A DNA stretch of 64,000 bases from Marinobacter sp. LQ44 (lineage in GTDB: Bacteria; Pseudomonadota; Gammaproteobacteria; Pseudomonadales; Oleiphilaceae), in assembly GCF_001447155.2 (NCBI RefSeq), contig NZ_CP014754.1:3348001-3412000 (forward strand), written 5' to 3'. Each line of letters opens with the position of its first letter. Position 1 is the first letter of the stretch. The notes beneath the pieces were generated by a model. The model made no database searches. It saw only the letters and a program-made list of their open reading frames with translations, and was not told the DNA's origin. Position numbers and translations under genes: made by a program. This document shows, one piece after another, positions 62,614 through 64,000 of this stretch.

Positions 62614-63771
62614 ATGTTTGAACTCGTTGATAGTGTTCAGCAAAACGCAGTTATAAAGGTTGTCGGTGTTGGCGGCGGTGGCGGTAACGCCGTTCGTCAC
62701 ATGCTTAACAGCGACATTGAAGGTGTGGAATTTATCTGCGCCAACACAGACGCCCAGGCACTGAAAGACCTGGACGCCCGCCAGATTATCCAGCTTGGTG
62801 GCAACATCACCAAGGGCCTGGGTGCCGGTGCCAACCCGGAAGTGGGCCGTCAGTCTGCCCTGGAAGATCGTGACCGTATTGCCGAGGCGCTCAGTGGCTC
62901 GGATATGGTGTTTATCACCGCCGGTATGGGTGGTGGAACCGGCACCGGTGCCGCGCCTGTTGTCGCGGAAGTCGCCCGGGAACTGGGTATCCTGACCGTT
63001 GCCGTGGTCACCAAGCCGTTCCAGTTTGAGGGTGGCAAGCGTATGAGCGTGGCCGAGTCCGGCCTGAAAGAGCTGGGCGAGAGCGTTGATTCACTGATCA
63101 CCATCCCGAATGAGAAGCTGTTGGCGGTGATGGGTAAGAAGACCAGCTTGCTGGACGCCTTTGCCTCCGCCAACGACGTGTTGCTGGGCGCGGTTCAGGG
63201 TATCGCTGACCTGATCACCCGCAACGGTATGATCAACGTTGACTTTGCCGATGTTAAAACCGTGATGTCCGAAATGGGTAACGCGATGATGGGTACCGGT
63301 CGTGCCACCGGCGAGAACCGCGCCCGTGAAGCTGCTGAGGCCGCCGTTCGCAGCCCGCTGCTGGAAGACATCAACCTGCAGGGCGCCAAAGGCATCCTGG
63401 TCAACATTACCGCCGGCATGGATCTGAATCTGGGCGAATTCTCCGAAGTTGGCGACATCGTTCGTGAATTTGCGTCAGACGCCGCCACGGTAGTGGTGGG
63501 CACCGTTATCGATCCGGAAATGACCGACGAGCTCAAGGTGACCGTGGTGGCGACGGGTCTCGGTGGTGAACGTGAGAAGCCCACCAAGGTGGTGGACAAC
63601 TCACGCACACTGGACGGCAAGACCGATTACAACCAGCTGGATCGGCCTGCTGTGCTGCGTCGTCGTGCGGTTTCGCAGGGCAATGTGGCGCTGGACCAGA
63701 GCAAAGAAAGCGAAGAGCAGGGCGTGGACTATCTCGATATTCCCGCATTCCTTCGCCGGCAGGCTGATTGA
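62614..63771 (+). CDS. ftsZ: Cell division tubulin homologue FtsZ
   Basis: The ATG at 62614 has AAGGAG 8 bases upstream and yields 385 residues. The GTP-binding tubulin signature GGGTGTG is at residues 106-112, with VVGVGGGGGNAV near the start and the T7 loop NVDFADVKTVM. A variable linker leads to the conserved tail DYLDIPAFLRRQAD that binds FtsA and ZipA. Codon use is optimised, in keeping with high expression. A 102-base gap precedes it and 216 bases follow before lpxC. Confidence 0.98.
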   Translation: MFELVDSVQQNAVIKVVGVGGGGGNAVRHMLNSDIEGVEFICANTDAQALKDLDARQIIQLGGNITKGLGAGANPEVGRQSALEDRDRIAEALSGSDMVFITAGMGGGTGTGAAPVVAEVARELGILTVAVVTKPFQFEGGKRMSVAESGLKELGESVDSLITIPNEKLLAVMGKKTSLLDAFASANDVLLGAVQGIADLITRNGMINVDFADVKTVMSEMGNAMMGTGRATGENRAREAAEAAVRSPLLEDINLQGAKGILVNITAGMDLNLGEFSEVGDIVREFASDAATVVVGTVIDPEMTDELKVTVVATGLGGEREKPTKVVDNSRTLDGKTDYNQLDRPAVLRRRAVSQGNVALDQSKESEEQGVDYLDIPAFLRRQAD

Positions 63772-63987
63772 TAATCTGTCTCACCTGTGTTCGGGGGTAT
63801 CGGTTTCAATGCAGTGAAATGGAACCTTTAGTCCGGAATAAACGTGAGCTGGTTGGCCATAGCGGATGACTATTGCAATTTTTAAGTAAAGTCATGTTGG
63901 CTAAATGGTGCTCAGTCTTGAATTCTGATATTCTCCGGGCAGTTTTTTGCTCAGAATATCGACTTTTTGTGACGGAATGATGAACCG

Positions 63988-64000
63988 ATGATCAGACAAC
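63988..64000 (+). CDS. lpxC: Start of lpxC (UDP-3-O-acyl-GlcNAc deacetylase), truncated by window edge
   Basis: Only ATG ATC AGA CAA (MIRQ) is visible, which is the usual N terminus of LpxC (MIRQRTLKN). lpxC follows ftsZ in gammaproteobacterial dcw clusters. LpxC commits to lipid A synthesis. The assignment rests on four residues and position. Confidence 0.65.

Overview
The window looks like a chromosomal segment of a Marinobacter-like gammaproteobacterium. The basis is the 16S sequence, the rrn operon layout (16S, tRNA-Ile, tRNA-Ala, 23S, 5S), and a gene order from rplM to lpxC that runs collinear with pseudomonads. Most of it is core genome. I see no prophage, CRISPR array, toxin module or defence island. 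The only mobile element is one complete IS1182-type insertion sequence.

Region 1 (1-9861) is type IV pilus biogenesis: minor pilins pilV (3' end), pilW, pilX, the tip adhesin pilY1 and pilE on the plus strand. These converge on a minus-strand block of a FimT-type pseudopilin and the PilS/PilR two-component system. Region 2 (9955-17781) holds nadE, bamD, rluD, pgeF, a roughly 115-bp inverted-repeat element, heat-shock clpB with a sigma-32 promoter, and a DUF4124 protein. Region 3 (17782-24142) is the ilvIHC branched-chain amino acid operon with a long leader, then pssA and the periplasmic methionine sulfoxide reductase pair msrPQ.

Region 4 (24143-30113) is a complete rRNA operon with two tandem promoters, boxA elements, processing stalks and a terminator. 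Region 5 (30133-35493) has leuA, a gene I identify as a divergent holD (DNA polymerase III psi subunit), rimI, prfC and a TatD-family hydrolase. Region 6 (35538-40567) is rplM-rpsI, petABC (cytochrome bc1) and sspA-sspB. The IS (40591-42203) is inserted at the bidirectional terminator between sspB and diaA and has duplicated the 18-bp hairpin.

Region 7 (42228-46500) is diaA-yraN-lpoA on the minus strand, rsmI, and the RNase P RNA. Region 8 (46708-64000) is the division and cell wall (dcw) cluster from mraZ to ftsZ, with the first codons of lpxC at the edge. It starts with a clear promoter and an array of GTGG boxes at exact 10-bp spacing that fits the MraZ operator. Genes in the cluster overlap or nearly abut, so they are probably co-transcribed: precursor synthesis (MurE, MurF, MraY, MurD, MurG, MurC, Ddl) feeds the septal synthase FtsW/FtsI, which is organised by FtsL, FtsQ, FtsA and FtsZ.

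I did not find a wholly new system. The observations most worth following are the HolD assignment, the IS inserted at a terminator hairpin, the inverted-repeat element before clpB, and the MraZ box array.
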